From contig VUYV01000004.1 of the NCBI GenBank assembly GCA_008711295.1, forward strand, positions 3,321,129 to 3,385,128: DNA of 64,000 nt, given 5' to 3'. This document shows, in pieces, positions 1-9,760 of this stretch (its first letter is position 1; each line of letters begins with the position of its first letter). The stretch is from Anarhynchus alexandrinus. Lineage: Eukaryota > Chordata > Aves > Charadriiformes > Charadriidae. Made by a program: the position numbers and the translations under genes. The notes below the pieces were generated by a model. The model saw only the letters and a list, made by a program, of their open reading frames with translations, made no database searches and was not told the origin of the DNA.

Positions 1-1
1 G

Positions 2-61
2 TCATCGTCCCTGGAGGATGAAGTCTTCCAATCCATTAGCTCTGTGGGGCCATCGGACTAA
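2..61 (+). CDS. 3' end of a plus-strand gene (last 19 residues), product unknown
   Basis: Frame 2 of the first bases reads SSSLEDEVFQSISSVGPSD and then stops with TAA at 59-61. The residues are acidic and serine-rich, as in many disordered protein tails. A canonical AATAAA lies 28 bases after the stop, and two more plus-strand AATAAA signals lie at 529-534 and 549-554, so a short or a medium 3' UTR is possible. Only the last coding piece falls in the window, and I do not recognise the protein. A frame this short could be open by chance. The argument for it is the combination of protein-like tail, stop and poly(A) signals. Confidence 0.35.
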   Translation, partial: SSSLEDEVFQSISSVGPSD

Positions 62-88
62 CACCTTACACTGGAATTAAGTCTATTC

Positions 89-94
89 AATAAA
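89..94 (+). terminator. Poly(A) signal AATAAA after the plus-strand stop
   Basis: Canonical hexamer 28 bases downstream of the TAA at 59-61. It would give a 3' UTR of only about 50 bases if used. Signals further down (529-534, 549-554) are alternatives. Confidence 0.35.
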
Positions 95-521
95 AGAAAA
101 AATCAAGGACATGAAGAAGCCAATCCTCGTTCTACAGTTAATTTCCCCCCCATGGAGGAGGGTGAAGTAGCCTAACATCCTCAAATATGTACTTTAAATC
201 TGCTCATAATAATTAGTGTTATCTAAATGTCTCTGAACTATTTAAAATCCACTTCATTTTGAACTGCCATTAATAATGCAGCAGGCAATATTACAAAGAC
301 TGGTGAAAATCAAGTAATTTAATGTAACACTTTCTAAACCAAACCTGCGATGAATCTCAGCTGCCTCTTCAGCTTCTCTGCAATCAATCTGTCTGGAGTC
401 ATGTTTATGTATCCTAGGACCCATGATAGACTGCCACTAGACTTGGCATCCACAACTACCTCAGGAGGCTGATTTAATGCGAATGCAGCATGAAAAATCA
501 GATTATCTTTTGATTCTCTCT

Positions 522-566
522 TTTATTAAATAAAACTGATCTTTATTGAATAAAGCTGCTTTTATT
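522..566. terminator. Bidirectional cluster of poly(A) signals
   Basis: Within 45 bases there are three minus-strand AATAAA hexamers (TTTATT on the plus strand at 522-527, 542-547, 561-566) and two plus-strand AATAAA hexamers (529-534, 549-554). The cluster lies 175-220 bases beyond the proposed minus-strand stop at 741-743, and about 470 bases beyond the plus-strand stop at 61. This is where two convergent genes would be expected to end. AT-rich DNA produces such hexamers often, so the placement matters more than the count. Confidence 0.45.
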
Positions 567-740
567 AATATCTAAAACATTGGTTGGTGTCACAGAGCCC
601 GCCAGTCCTATGGAACTAATAAAAGAAAAGACAGAAGTAAAAAATGAGAACATTACAGGGAAATATTAGAAACCAAATCACATTAAGCCAGTATTGCAGC
701 TGACAAATAAAACATGGGTCTAGCTGTAGAATTTTTTAGT

Positions 741-1645
741 TTAGTCTGAATTTATTATTTTTACTGAAAGAAAAGAAGTCAGAATGGGGCTTCTCCCAGA
801 AGTACACTGTGGCAAGAAACACAGTAAGAGCAAAAAAAGTACAACTAAGTTTCCCCTTCCCTTGTATAATGTCTCAAATGACTGAAAGCTCACTGTAGCT
901 GGGACAAAGTACAAAAACTTTGGTTTTATGGGAACAGCTTGAACCTTAAGCTAGAAAGATTTCCTTTAATTTTTGGTTTTTCAAGAAGATTTTTTGGGTT
1001 TCTGCACATAAGCAAAGCTTACAAGAAAACCTCTTACTGACCCCACCTGTACTTTATGCTCATCTAAGTAGTGGTCATCTGAAAACAGCATGCAGTAAAT
1101 TTTCTATACATATCAATTGCACAGCTAGAGCAACAGATACCTGTGACAAGTCTGTCCACAAGTAATGTCAGCACTGTTACTTTGAGAAAAAGAATGTGTC
1201 CCTCATCATCACAATCCAAATCTGTCAACGTGAACTGAAATTCAACCCTGAACTCCTGTCCAGTCACCACCAAGAAGGAGGGGGGAAAAAGTTTATATAT
1301 CTTAAATCAAATAAAATAATCTTCAATTTTAGTCCCATATACAGCACTATTTTCCATTACTAATATACTACCAGCTTTCCAGAATAATGAACTCCAAAGT
1401 AAGTAGTGCTGAAACACAGGTTGTTGCACTCCTCCGCTTTCACTTTCCATGTTCCACTTATACTAAGTCCACAGTGCACTTCAATGTCAGTGGGAGATCT
1501 GCACATAAAGATCTTCAGAAATGGCCCACAGCCTTCTGGAAGATGGAACATAACTAACAAGCTCAGCTGTGTAGTTCTTTGTACACCACTACCCCCACTG
1601 AAGCCAGTAGATGCACAAGTGAGATTAAAGTGGCTTCCTGTACCA
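741..1645 (-). CDS. Candidate four-exon C-terminal part of an unrecognised, cysteine-rich (probably secreted) protein
   Basis: Four minus-strand exons join in phase. Exon 1645-1372 (91 codons, entered in phase 2) begins GTGSHFNLTC and contains a GCGP stretch, an N-linked site (NLT) and a CNNLC motif. Exon 1255-1141 (38 codons plus 1 base) reads EFRVEFQFTLTDLDCDDEGH onward. Exon 1078-1038 reads DDHYLDEHKVQVGS. Exon 806-741 begins CTSGRSPILT and ends at TAA. Donors are GTAGTA (weak), GTATCT and GTAAGA; the last acceptor has a good pyrimidine tract. Introns are 116, 62 and 231 bp, very short but feasible in birds. The four pieces give about 164 residues with at least seven cysteines and no clear membrane segment. 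Minus-strand AATAAA signals follow at 522-566. I do not recognise the family. Chance open frames remain a real alternative. Confidence 0.4.
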
Positions 1646-2066
1646 CTAAAATTCACAAAGATATAATGCACCGAAATCATAAGTGAAGTATTTCAGCAAT
1701 TATTGTGGGCAGAATGACATTCTGATACTCAGTATCGGCATGGAATCAGTAAAATTGTGTAGAGAAAGCCAAATATAGAGTGTCCATCATGAGACAAAAA
1801 AAATCTACAATATAAGATTCAGTGGAAATAAGAGGGCTCAAAGAACACAGTAACATGGATAATTCCAAAGGAAACAGAGAGAATTTAAATCCAAACATCC
1901 AGATACTTCTCTCCTATAACGTAAAAAACCCTAAATGTTTAGGGGTTTGGTTTCTGGGAGATTTCCACACACACACTTTCCTACAGTAGAAGATTGGCAT
2001 CACTGCGAATGTGCTATCCACATTTCTAGCCTATAGGAAACACTCTTCGGGGTATACAGGGTAAAC

Positions 2067-3022
2067 CTGCCTAATACAGTTGCCAAGCCTCCACATTTAT
2101 AAAAACTGAGAGAAAAAGAAAATCAACATAGCAGTTACATGGCCTGAGATCTCATTAGAAAGCGACTTGCAGAAAGATTTCATTCCAGGATGACAGAGAA
2201 GAACACGGAATGCTCAGCAGAACGCAAGCAGAAAAAGTCACTAAAATATTCACTTGTTTTGTTACTGTCAACTTAGACCTGAAATTTGAAATTAATTAAA
2301 TCAGGTTTTTTAGCTCACAACATTCATAATGTAAAAGGCTCCTCAATCTTAAGTCTCACAATATACATCCTAAAATTGTTTATCCTCTTACAGGAGATGC
2401 TCAGTTCATTATAGACTTAAGCCAAGCATGGAACCTGGTGTTCAAGGAAAGTATTAAAGTTTTTATTCTATTCCAATGAAGCAAATAAGAGGTTTTCACC
2501 TTAAACAAGGGAACAAAATGCCCACGTTATTGCACCTGTTGTATTAGTCTCTGTTTTCAATAGCATCGACTGGATTTTTTAATTGAAGATTTTGGAAGAA
2601 TTTTTTTCATAGTTGATACAAAAGAGCAAAACGCCCAACTGACTGAGGGGAAGCGTTGGCTCCCCAGGACTGACTCAAGAAAACTCCTAGTTGAAGACAA
2701 AGCTGTGAAATGCAACTACCCCCATAATTACAGCTACATAGCCTTATAATCTCTGCCCTTTGTCTATATATATATGTACACACACACACATATATGGACT
2801 GAAAATATATTAAAATACATGGATTATATAATCAGTAACAAATTGTTCTGATAAGAACATAAACCTCATTATTGAAAATAATGTTTCATTTCTCAGGCTG
2901 GAGCTATTTTCTGCATTTACAAGATAAAAGCAAAGCAAAACTGCCACAGTATTCTCAAGTCTTCAACATTATTACCTGAAAGATTTGGAAACTGTGCAGT
3001 AAAAAGGTGCGTTGCCATGGTT
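2067..3022 (-). CDS. Possible internal exons linking the signal-peptide exon to the C-terminal exons
   Basis: Three small minus-strand segments would complete a continuous frame. Segment 3022-2976 (47 bases; acceptor after TTACTCAG, donor GTAATA) continues the signal-peptide exon in phase 1 and reads EPWQRTFLLHSFQIFQ. Segment 2702-2620 (83 bases; weak donor GTATCA) begins LCLQLGVFLSQSWGANASPQ. Segment 2105-2067 (39 bases) has an excellent pyrimidine-rich acceptor and a GTTTAC donor, reads FYKCGGLATVLG, and joins in phase 2 to the exon at 1645. Phases fit along the whole chain, but very small exons found by eye are easy to over-call. The 2702-2620 segment is the weakest. Competing exons exist, for example one around 4780-4650 that reads TGWQCFTGPQKYVLAEMFKS. 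Confidence 0.2.
2765..2796. repeat. Compound (TA)n/(CA)n microsatellite
   Basis: A TA run passes directly into a CA run and back to TATATA. Compound dinucleotide repeat, likely length-polymorphic. Confidence 0.9.
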
Positions 3023-5210
3023 CTGAGTAATCAGCAACAGACCTATACACAATAGACAGGTGATTGCTGTTGCATGCTAAAAGATTTTTTATCTCTTCAG
3101 GAAAACTTTGTCATCGTGTCATAAATAAGAGTTTTTCTATTAGCAACAGGAAGGCATCAAAGAAACATGCCCCGGAGTAGTAATCAAGTCTGATTATTTT
3201 TTTGGTTTTCATCTTCTTACCAGCTGGGGGGGGAATCAACCTTTTACATTGTAAAGTTTATACTGTAAATCTCTGGAACACTCTGGTCTTTTCAGAGTGT
3301 ACTAAGGCATAGTAGTACAGATGGAGTTTTTTTACCAAGTATGGAAATAGACAATTACATTAAAGATAGATATCTGTATTACTAAACAGCAAAGAGTCCC
3401 AGCAATCATGCAGTGGTATATCTGGAGTGCAAAATAAATAGCACAGACAATACTAGTAATTCTAATGGGATCTTGTGTATCTGGTTTCAAGACATATCAG
3501 ATTTAATGAGACTTCACAATCACAATACATAGAAAAATCTCACTCATCAGTTTTTCTAGCATTTTTTACCACCTCCTTTTGAAGTCCAATTTTTCTGCCT
3601 GTGTTTACCTTGCAAAGGAGGTATAAGTAACATTTAAGAATAAAATCATACATAAATGTTATAATTGCTGAGTTGGCAACAAAACAAATACTGTACTCTG
3701 TAGGACTGAAATGCCACTTGTACTCCAGTCTCGGAATAAGCTGCAATCTCAGTCAAACACTATGTTAAGGCAGTGTTAAGGCTGCAAACTGAAACACACC
3801 AAAAAAATAGGAGATGAAAAAGTTAATATTCTTGCTGCACTGTTAGACTATCCAAAGTACTGATATTACTTATAATAAAATGCATAATTTACAACCGAGC
3901 TGGGAAATCAAAAGCTACTGGTGTGCAGTGTGAATGAAGAAATCTTCTGAAAAGACTCAGACTTCCAATGCCTGCTGCTAATGCATTTCCAATTGCAACT
4001 TTAAAACCGTACTTATGTAGGCACCGCATTTAGGAAACATTTAAGGAGACTTATAATTTTGTTCCTTTCTTTCTTAACCTGTTCTAAGGAAAAAAGGAGA
4101 AGTTAATCTGATACAGAGAACCACCATAGAAATACAGAGCTGTATATTTTGCCTTCTGTCAGTAAGTTCAGTTCTGGATACAAAGTAATTAGTAAAAATA
4201 ACTCACTTAAGAAAAAAAAAATCTGATATCTGGAAGTGTAAAAGGGTGTTAAGAATAACTAATACCTTTTTTAAACAGTGATGTTTACAAGCAGAACTCT
4301 TTCATCAGTGTGTTTGCAAAATCATAGACAATGCATATGCTATTATTCTTCTCTGAAGACTAAGCACGTGTTAACTTTAATTTTGTTTTCCTGCCAAAAT
4401 ACAGCTGTTGATGCTCAATGTCTTCTCAGTAGAAATGAGTATTTCTCCTAATTCATCTTCCACCAGAATGCTTAGAATCGTCTAAATTGAGTATTGCAAA
4501 AATGCAGTCACCTTTTGGCTGAGGCCACCGATGAAAACTTTAAGTTCAAAGGAGGATTTAAATGCACACAAAAATGTGAGCATTGTCTACATGCTGGTTT
4601 TCTGATTCTTACTGTAAACACACTTGAGGGCAACAAGAGTCGCCTGAAGTCATGCTGTCAGGACATTCAAGCAGTATTCAGCATGCAAAATATCAGACAC
4701 CTGGTTCAGGCTCTCATCGAAGCTTTTAAACATTTCAGCAAGCACATATTTCTGTGGTCCAGTAAAACATTGCCAGCCAGTCTGAGATACAGGATTTTTA
4801 GTTTGAAAAATTACTTAAAAGATAATGGTGGGGCAACTAACCTCAATAGCTTGTACCTCTGAAGATTGCAAATTTCCAGATAAAAAACCCTTCGCAATCC
4901 AAAGCTGAGTGGCCAGCTAAGCTAATCACCAGCATCTACTAGATGATCAAAAGTACAATAGACAGTAACAAATGCCTCAGTAAACAGGTAGGCTGTTTGT
5001 CACAGTCGACCAAGAAAAAATCCTGTCACTAAGGATTTCCTATCACAATATCTCCAGTTTTGACTAGCACATGACTCCCCCCAAGTCTTTCAGTCATGAC
5101 TTGTGGGTATCAATGTTCAAGGCGCTAGAGAGAGAGGGGACAGAGGCTGTGTATGCAAAATAAACAAGAAACAAGATGCAGTGAAACAGACAGGAGAGAT
5201 TGAGCCTTAC

Positions 5211-5265
5211 CTTTGGAAAAAACTGCTGCCAGGCTCAAGAGGAGAGGTGACAACAGATGCCCCAT
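5211..5265 (-). CDS. Candidate first coding exon with a signal peptide
   Basis: On the minus strand an ATG at 5265-5263 sits in a strong Kozak context (A at -3, G at +4). It opens MGHLLSPLLLSLAAVFSK and is followed by a near-consensus donor (AAAG|GTAAGG) in phase 1. The leucine-rich core after a short polar start is a typical signal peptide, so the product would enter the secretory pathway. The exon lies about 300 bases downstream of the first CpG island, as expected for a CpG-promoter gene with a short 5' UTR. It pairs in direction with the exons at 1645-741. The mature protein is not recognised. Confidence 0.4.
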
Positions 5266-5529
5266 ATTGCTAATCCCAGAAGTGTACATCCTAGGGTTTG
5301 TGGAGAAGTTAGGGCTCAGTTTCACACACTTTGTAGTCAAAATAAAAATCGGTCAGCTGGAGAGCCTGCATTTTCAGAAAAGGTCATCTGGAGAGCGCAA
5401 AAAGCATTTCCTTCGGAAAAAGGACTTATTTCTTTAGCTTTAACCCTCCCCCTTCCGCCCTCCTTTCTTCAAAACAGATGATGCTGTGGAAGAAACCCCC
5501 TCTCAGTAAATAAATAGGAAACAGTTCTA

Positions 5530-6760
5530 GTTAAAATCTCAGTCCCGAGCCGCAGTTGCCTGCGGCAGACGAGCAGCCCCCTACCCCGCCACACCCCCGA
5601 GCCGGCAGGGTCAGGCACGCCGGGCAGGGGCTCCGGGGCTCCGCTCCGCGCACCCTCCGCCTCCGCGGGCGGAGACCTGCCTGCCCGCCGCCGGGCTGCG
5701 CTTCACAACGCCAGCACCCGCGTCCCGATGGAAAAGCACGTCCGCTCCCTGGGCGTCACCAAAGTTTTCCTTTAGGTGATGCTGGTCAGCCCAGAAATCA
5801 TCCAGACGCGGAGGCAAGGGGTTTGTTGTTGCGCGCTCGCTCTCTGTTGTGTTTTGGTTTTTTTAAAGTTCTTAATTTCCTCATGGACTTGTTTGACTTT
5901 CTGCAAGAGAGGGAGGGGGCGAGCGCGGCTCCCTCCAGAAGGTCATTGCCAGAGATGCGCTTACTGCTCCCGGGGCCGGCGGGCGCAGCGGCCGCGGCCG
6001 GCGGGGACCTGCCGCCCCAGCGGACGCTGCTCGGCGGGAGACCGTAGCGGAGCGCCGGCCCCGGCCCGGCCGCCCGCCCGCCTCCTCCGGCCCCGGCCCA
6101 TCCTACGCCTGCCGCGGCCGCTGTTTACAGAGAGACAGAGATTTAAGCCGGGAGGTGTCGCGAAAAAAATAACAAAAAAGAGGAAGGAAACAAATAAATA
6201 AATAAGCACACGACCTAAGCCCCGCCTCGCACCAGGCAGCCCGGCAGCCCCAATCCCCGGGCAGCGGGGCGCGGAGCAGGGCGGAGAGGGGCGGGGCGGC
6301 CCAGCCCCGGCCCCCCCCGGCTGCGGGGGAGAAGAGCACCGCTGCCGCCCGCCGCTGCCAGGGGTTGGTGCCCGACGGTGCCTCCCTCTCGGCAGCGGTG
6401 GCTCCGCGGGTACGGGCAGAGAGAGGCATCCCTGGCGGCGCCGGTCCTGGGGGAACGCGGCTGCTCCGTGCCAGCCTGGCTCAGCCGGGCTCCCCCGAAG
6501 CCTGCTCGCAGGGCCGACCCCGCGGGGAGACAGTCCCGCTGTGCCGCGCCGGCGGGGCTCCCGAAGCCCGGCGGGAGCGCGCAGACGCCCGCTGCCGGCG
6601 GTGCCGCGGTCCGGCCCCGGCGGGAGCCCGGCGGCCCCGGGGCAGGCACAAGCCTGGCTTCTCCCGGCACCCAAACAAACCGCATCCCTCCAGCTGCCAG
6701 GAGCGACAAAGCACGGCGCTTTGGCATGTGTACACTGCTGCACGTGGCTAGGTTTTGGCT
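5530..6760. promoter_or_regulatory. CpG island, probable promoter of the minus-strand gene
   Basis: Base composition changes abruptly from AT-rich DNA to a dense run of CG dinucleotides. GC boxes (GGGCGG type) cluster at about 6279-6299. A G/C-rich block occupies 5945-6110. The only credible coding start beside it is the minus-strand signal-peptide exon at 5265, so transcription to the left is favoured. A divergent noncoding transcript to the right cannot be excluded. Long open frames inside the island on both strands (for example 5961-6743 minus) follow from the lack of AT-rich stop codons and are not taken as genes. Confidence 0.8.
6198..6206. repeat. Short (AAAT)n run inside the CpG island
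   Basis: A small AT-rich run, part of an A-rich patch at about 6163-6206 in otherwise very GC-rich DNA. It splits the island into two GC-dense halves. Confidence 0.4.
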
Positions 6761-7805
6761 GCTTCCCTCATCCACGTTGAGCGTGTATTCAGCTCTCCCT
6801 AAGCCGCTGAAACAGCCGTGAGCCCAGAGGACTGTGGTGCAGCCAGAATAGGGAGATAATGTGAAGACTGTGTAGTAAAATACTTCATACATATCGAAAG
6901 AACAGCAGGAAAAATGCCTACATTTGGTCTAAATAGTGTTCAGAAGTGCTGGGGGAAAAATAATAACCTCAGGTTTTCCATTACAGAAGGTATCAATGCA
7001 AGAACCATTCTGCTAACCCAAACCTGTGGTCAAGCTTAATAATGAAATTTATATTATCCTTGGCAGATGGCATGGTAGCAAAATACAGTTTACTGCAGCC
7101 CAAACTAAAATAAAAGTAAAAAAAAATAGCTACAAGAACTTACAGTCACTTTGTTCCTTCACGGAGTACATGTTTGGGAGCAAAAAAACATTCGTAATAA
7201 CATCCACAATGCTGAAGCTTTAAAACAGGTCTATCAAAATAAACTTTGAAACTGTACACTTTCTGTTTGTCAACACAGAGAAATACATGATCAACCATGC
7301 AGTGAGAAAAGGCTGTATTTTGTGTGATGTTGTGAATTCATTTTAGACGTTCAGGTCAGTTTTAGAACTATTACCAATCCCAGAGTGGTTCCCCAGACCT
7401 GAAATGAAGCATACCTCTAGAACTAGCATTATGTCTGAAACATAAATGTACCATTCTCAGAACATTCACTACCTGAAAGAAGATAAAAAATGTATTGACA
7501 TGATATATAGTATGTCATGGCCAAAACCTTAGAGTGTTGTCCAACATAGGAGAATTATTATCAAATAATATTCTCTATCCAAGATAAAACAATCATCATC
7601 TGGAGGCGGAAGTCAATGCCCAGCTTCATTTAGTAGCAGGGTGAACATGCCAGCACAATCTGTATTCTGATGGGTAAGGAGAAGCTTCCTATAGCCTACA
7701 AAAAGTATGGAAAGTGCAAAGAAGGATGAGCTTTCTCTCCAGATACAGGTGTGAGGGGTTTCATTGCCAATTTTTCTTTAAGAAAAGCAATAATTTATTG
7801 GAATT

Positions 7806-7843
7806 AAAAAACAAACAAACAAACAAAAAACAAACAACAAAAC
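7806..7843. repeat. (AAAC)n-rich simple repeat
   Basis: Four to five AAAC units followed by interrupted A/C-rich sequence. No flanking retrotransposon 3' end is evident, so it is scored as a simple repeat rather than a poly(A) tail. Confidence 0.8.
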
Positions 7844-9292
7844 CCAACAGATTCTCTTCTCTTTACTTTTACAGTTTCTGACTCTATCACCAGTACTTGG
7901 CTTTTGCTTTCTGTTATTTTGTGCAACATTTGGAGATGTTTTGTCCATACAGTTTTACTGTCTTCCAGTCATTCAGGGGTAACCAGACCAAAAGATAGAA
8001 TGGCAAAAGCAGTAACAGAATTGCAGAGTGGGAGGGAGTTTTAATGCCAGTCATATTATATTTGCAAGATAGGTTCTTTCCCTTCTTTTCGTATTTTGCA
8101 ACAACCTTGTTGAAACAGCAGACTTGGAAGCACTTACATAATTTTCCAGCAAAAATATGGAAAATGGAGAACCTAGGATCCTTTATCCAGGTCCAAAGTG
8201 ACGCTACTCAGTGAACAGATTAATTTCTATATTTGGTCTTATGAAAGAAAAAAAAAATTAAATCTAGACTATTATTTTTTCCTTAATGTTTTTAAAAGTC
8301 GCTCTGAAAGGTCACTAACTAATTATTAAATTTTATGCATCAATACCTTTTTCGCTCCAAAGCACTCTGCAGACATTTTACTTTTAGTAGGTTGTAATGG
8401 ACACATAATATTTTGTCAACATCCTCCTCTTCCACTATCCTGTTATCCCCATGAACCACCTTTGGGTCTCAAGCCTCCTCAAAGCTGACTCACGGATGTA
8501 CTGCTGCCTCCAGTCCCTTCAGCAACAAGTAAGTGTACTCATTTCCTGGGGTGCCCTGTACGGAATAATCTTCCCTTTGCTTCAGTGGGTATTTTACTGA
8601 CGTGACAAAGGTAAGGCCACTTGACAAATTTCACTCTTCAGAGTGGGTGTCCCAATGCCAGTTTCTTCCTGTGAGTGCAGGTGACAGCACTTCAACTGTC
8701 CAAGCTCCAGCCTGGCCAGATAACACTTTCGTGATGAAAACCATTCCTAGACACTGCTCATGGAAAATGACATCAATCCAACTACTCAGTAATGAGAAAA
8801 CATCTTCCTGTTTTATTAGTAATATGTTATTTTGGCAAGTATGCCTGATCTTTTCTGGGTAATTAACAGAACTAATTGTGAAGGAAAAACTGACTTTAGG
8901 AAAACATAAGAGAGAATGGAGAGACCTGCATCCCCATAACCTATGGCTAACTGTAAAGGTAGAAAACGGATTAATCTGCATTCAACAAGTTAATGAGAAA
9001 ATCCATCCTTATCCCGAGACTTCTTGTTTCATCTTCAACGTGATATATCAACTGATATATATAATCTACTTTATGTAATTAAAATTGCTAATTGTTCTAA
9101 TCAGTTTATCAATTCACATTTTTCTTTGAGGTTGGTTTTTTTTTGTTTGAGACAGTAACGTTCCCTTATTGACAGGCTATCAGTGCGAGGCTGGGAGAAG
9201 CCCTATTGACACAGCAAAGAACAGCAGACTAGAGAAAAGACTGTAGCCAAGTGGACTAGCAAAAATGTTCCTCTGCCCAATATTTCACACTC

Positions 9293-9327
9293 ATATATAT
9301 ATATGTGTGTGTATATATATATATATG
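9293..9327. repeat. Compound (TA)n(TG)n(TA)n microsatellite
   Basis: An alternating pyrimidine-purine run with TG units in the middle and TA units on both sides. Likely polymorphic and able to form non-B DNA. Confidence 0.9.
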
Positions 9328-9687
9328 CAAAAAGATGTGGAAATACAGAATGGGTCCAGTGATCTGAAAGCAAACAATTCATTTCAAAAGCCAATTGCAT
9401 TCTAACAATTTTCTGTCGGTGCCCCCAGACCTGGAATAGCAGGGCATATTATTGAGTCTTTTAAACTGAGCAGTTACATATTTTCTTCAAAAATATTTTT
9501 CACTTTCCATTAAACTCTGAGAGAAAAATCCTGGCACTGCTGAAGTCGGTTCTTACTTTACCATTGATTTTTAGACAGATGGATTTTTACTCCTATTCTT
9601 TTCCCCCCATATTGCTTGAAGATTGCACAGAGGGCGTTAAAATGGATTATCTGGGTTTGTTACTGCACAACATCCAAAATAAGGAGC

Positions 9688-9760
9688 AATTAGAATCATA
9701 GATTCAGAAGATGAAAAAGAATCAGCATGATCAGTTTGACCTCCCAGCAATTTTATACAA
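9688..9760. repeat. Possible degraded CR1 3' end (minus orientation)
   Basis: The segment contains GAATCATAGATTC, and GATCAGTTTGACCTCCCAG follows about 40 bases later. Inverted older CR1 ends in birds show a comparable order (ATCATAGAATC, then GATCAT and a TGACCTCC-like motif). Similarity is partial and judged by eye. Confidence 0.3.

Noticed and set aside
5961..6743. 260-codon minus frame and several overlapping long frames in the first CpG island
   Set aside because: Pro/Gly/Arg/Ala-rich translations open in many frames at once are expected where stop codons are rare; no domain, no preferred frame.
7806..7843. AAAC run considered as a retrotransposon tail
   Set aside because: No LINE or SINE body precedes it and avian CR1 does not end in poly-A.
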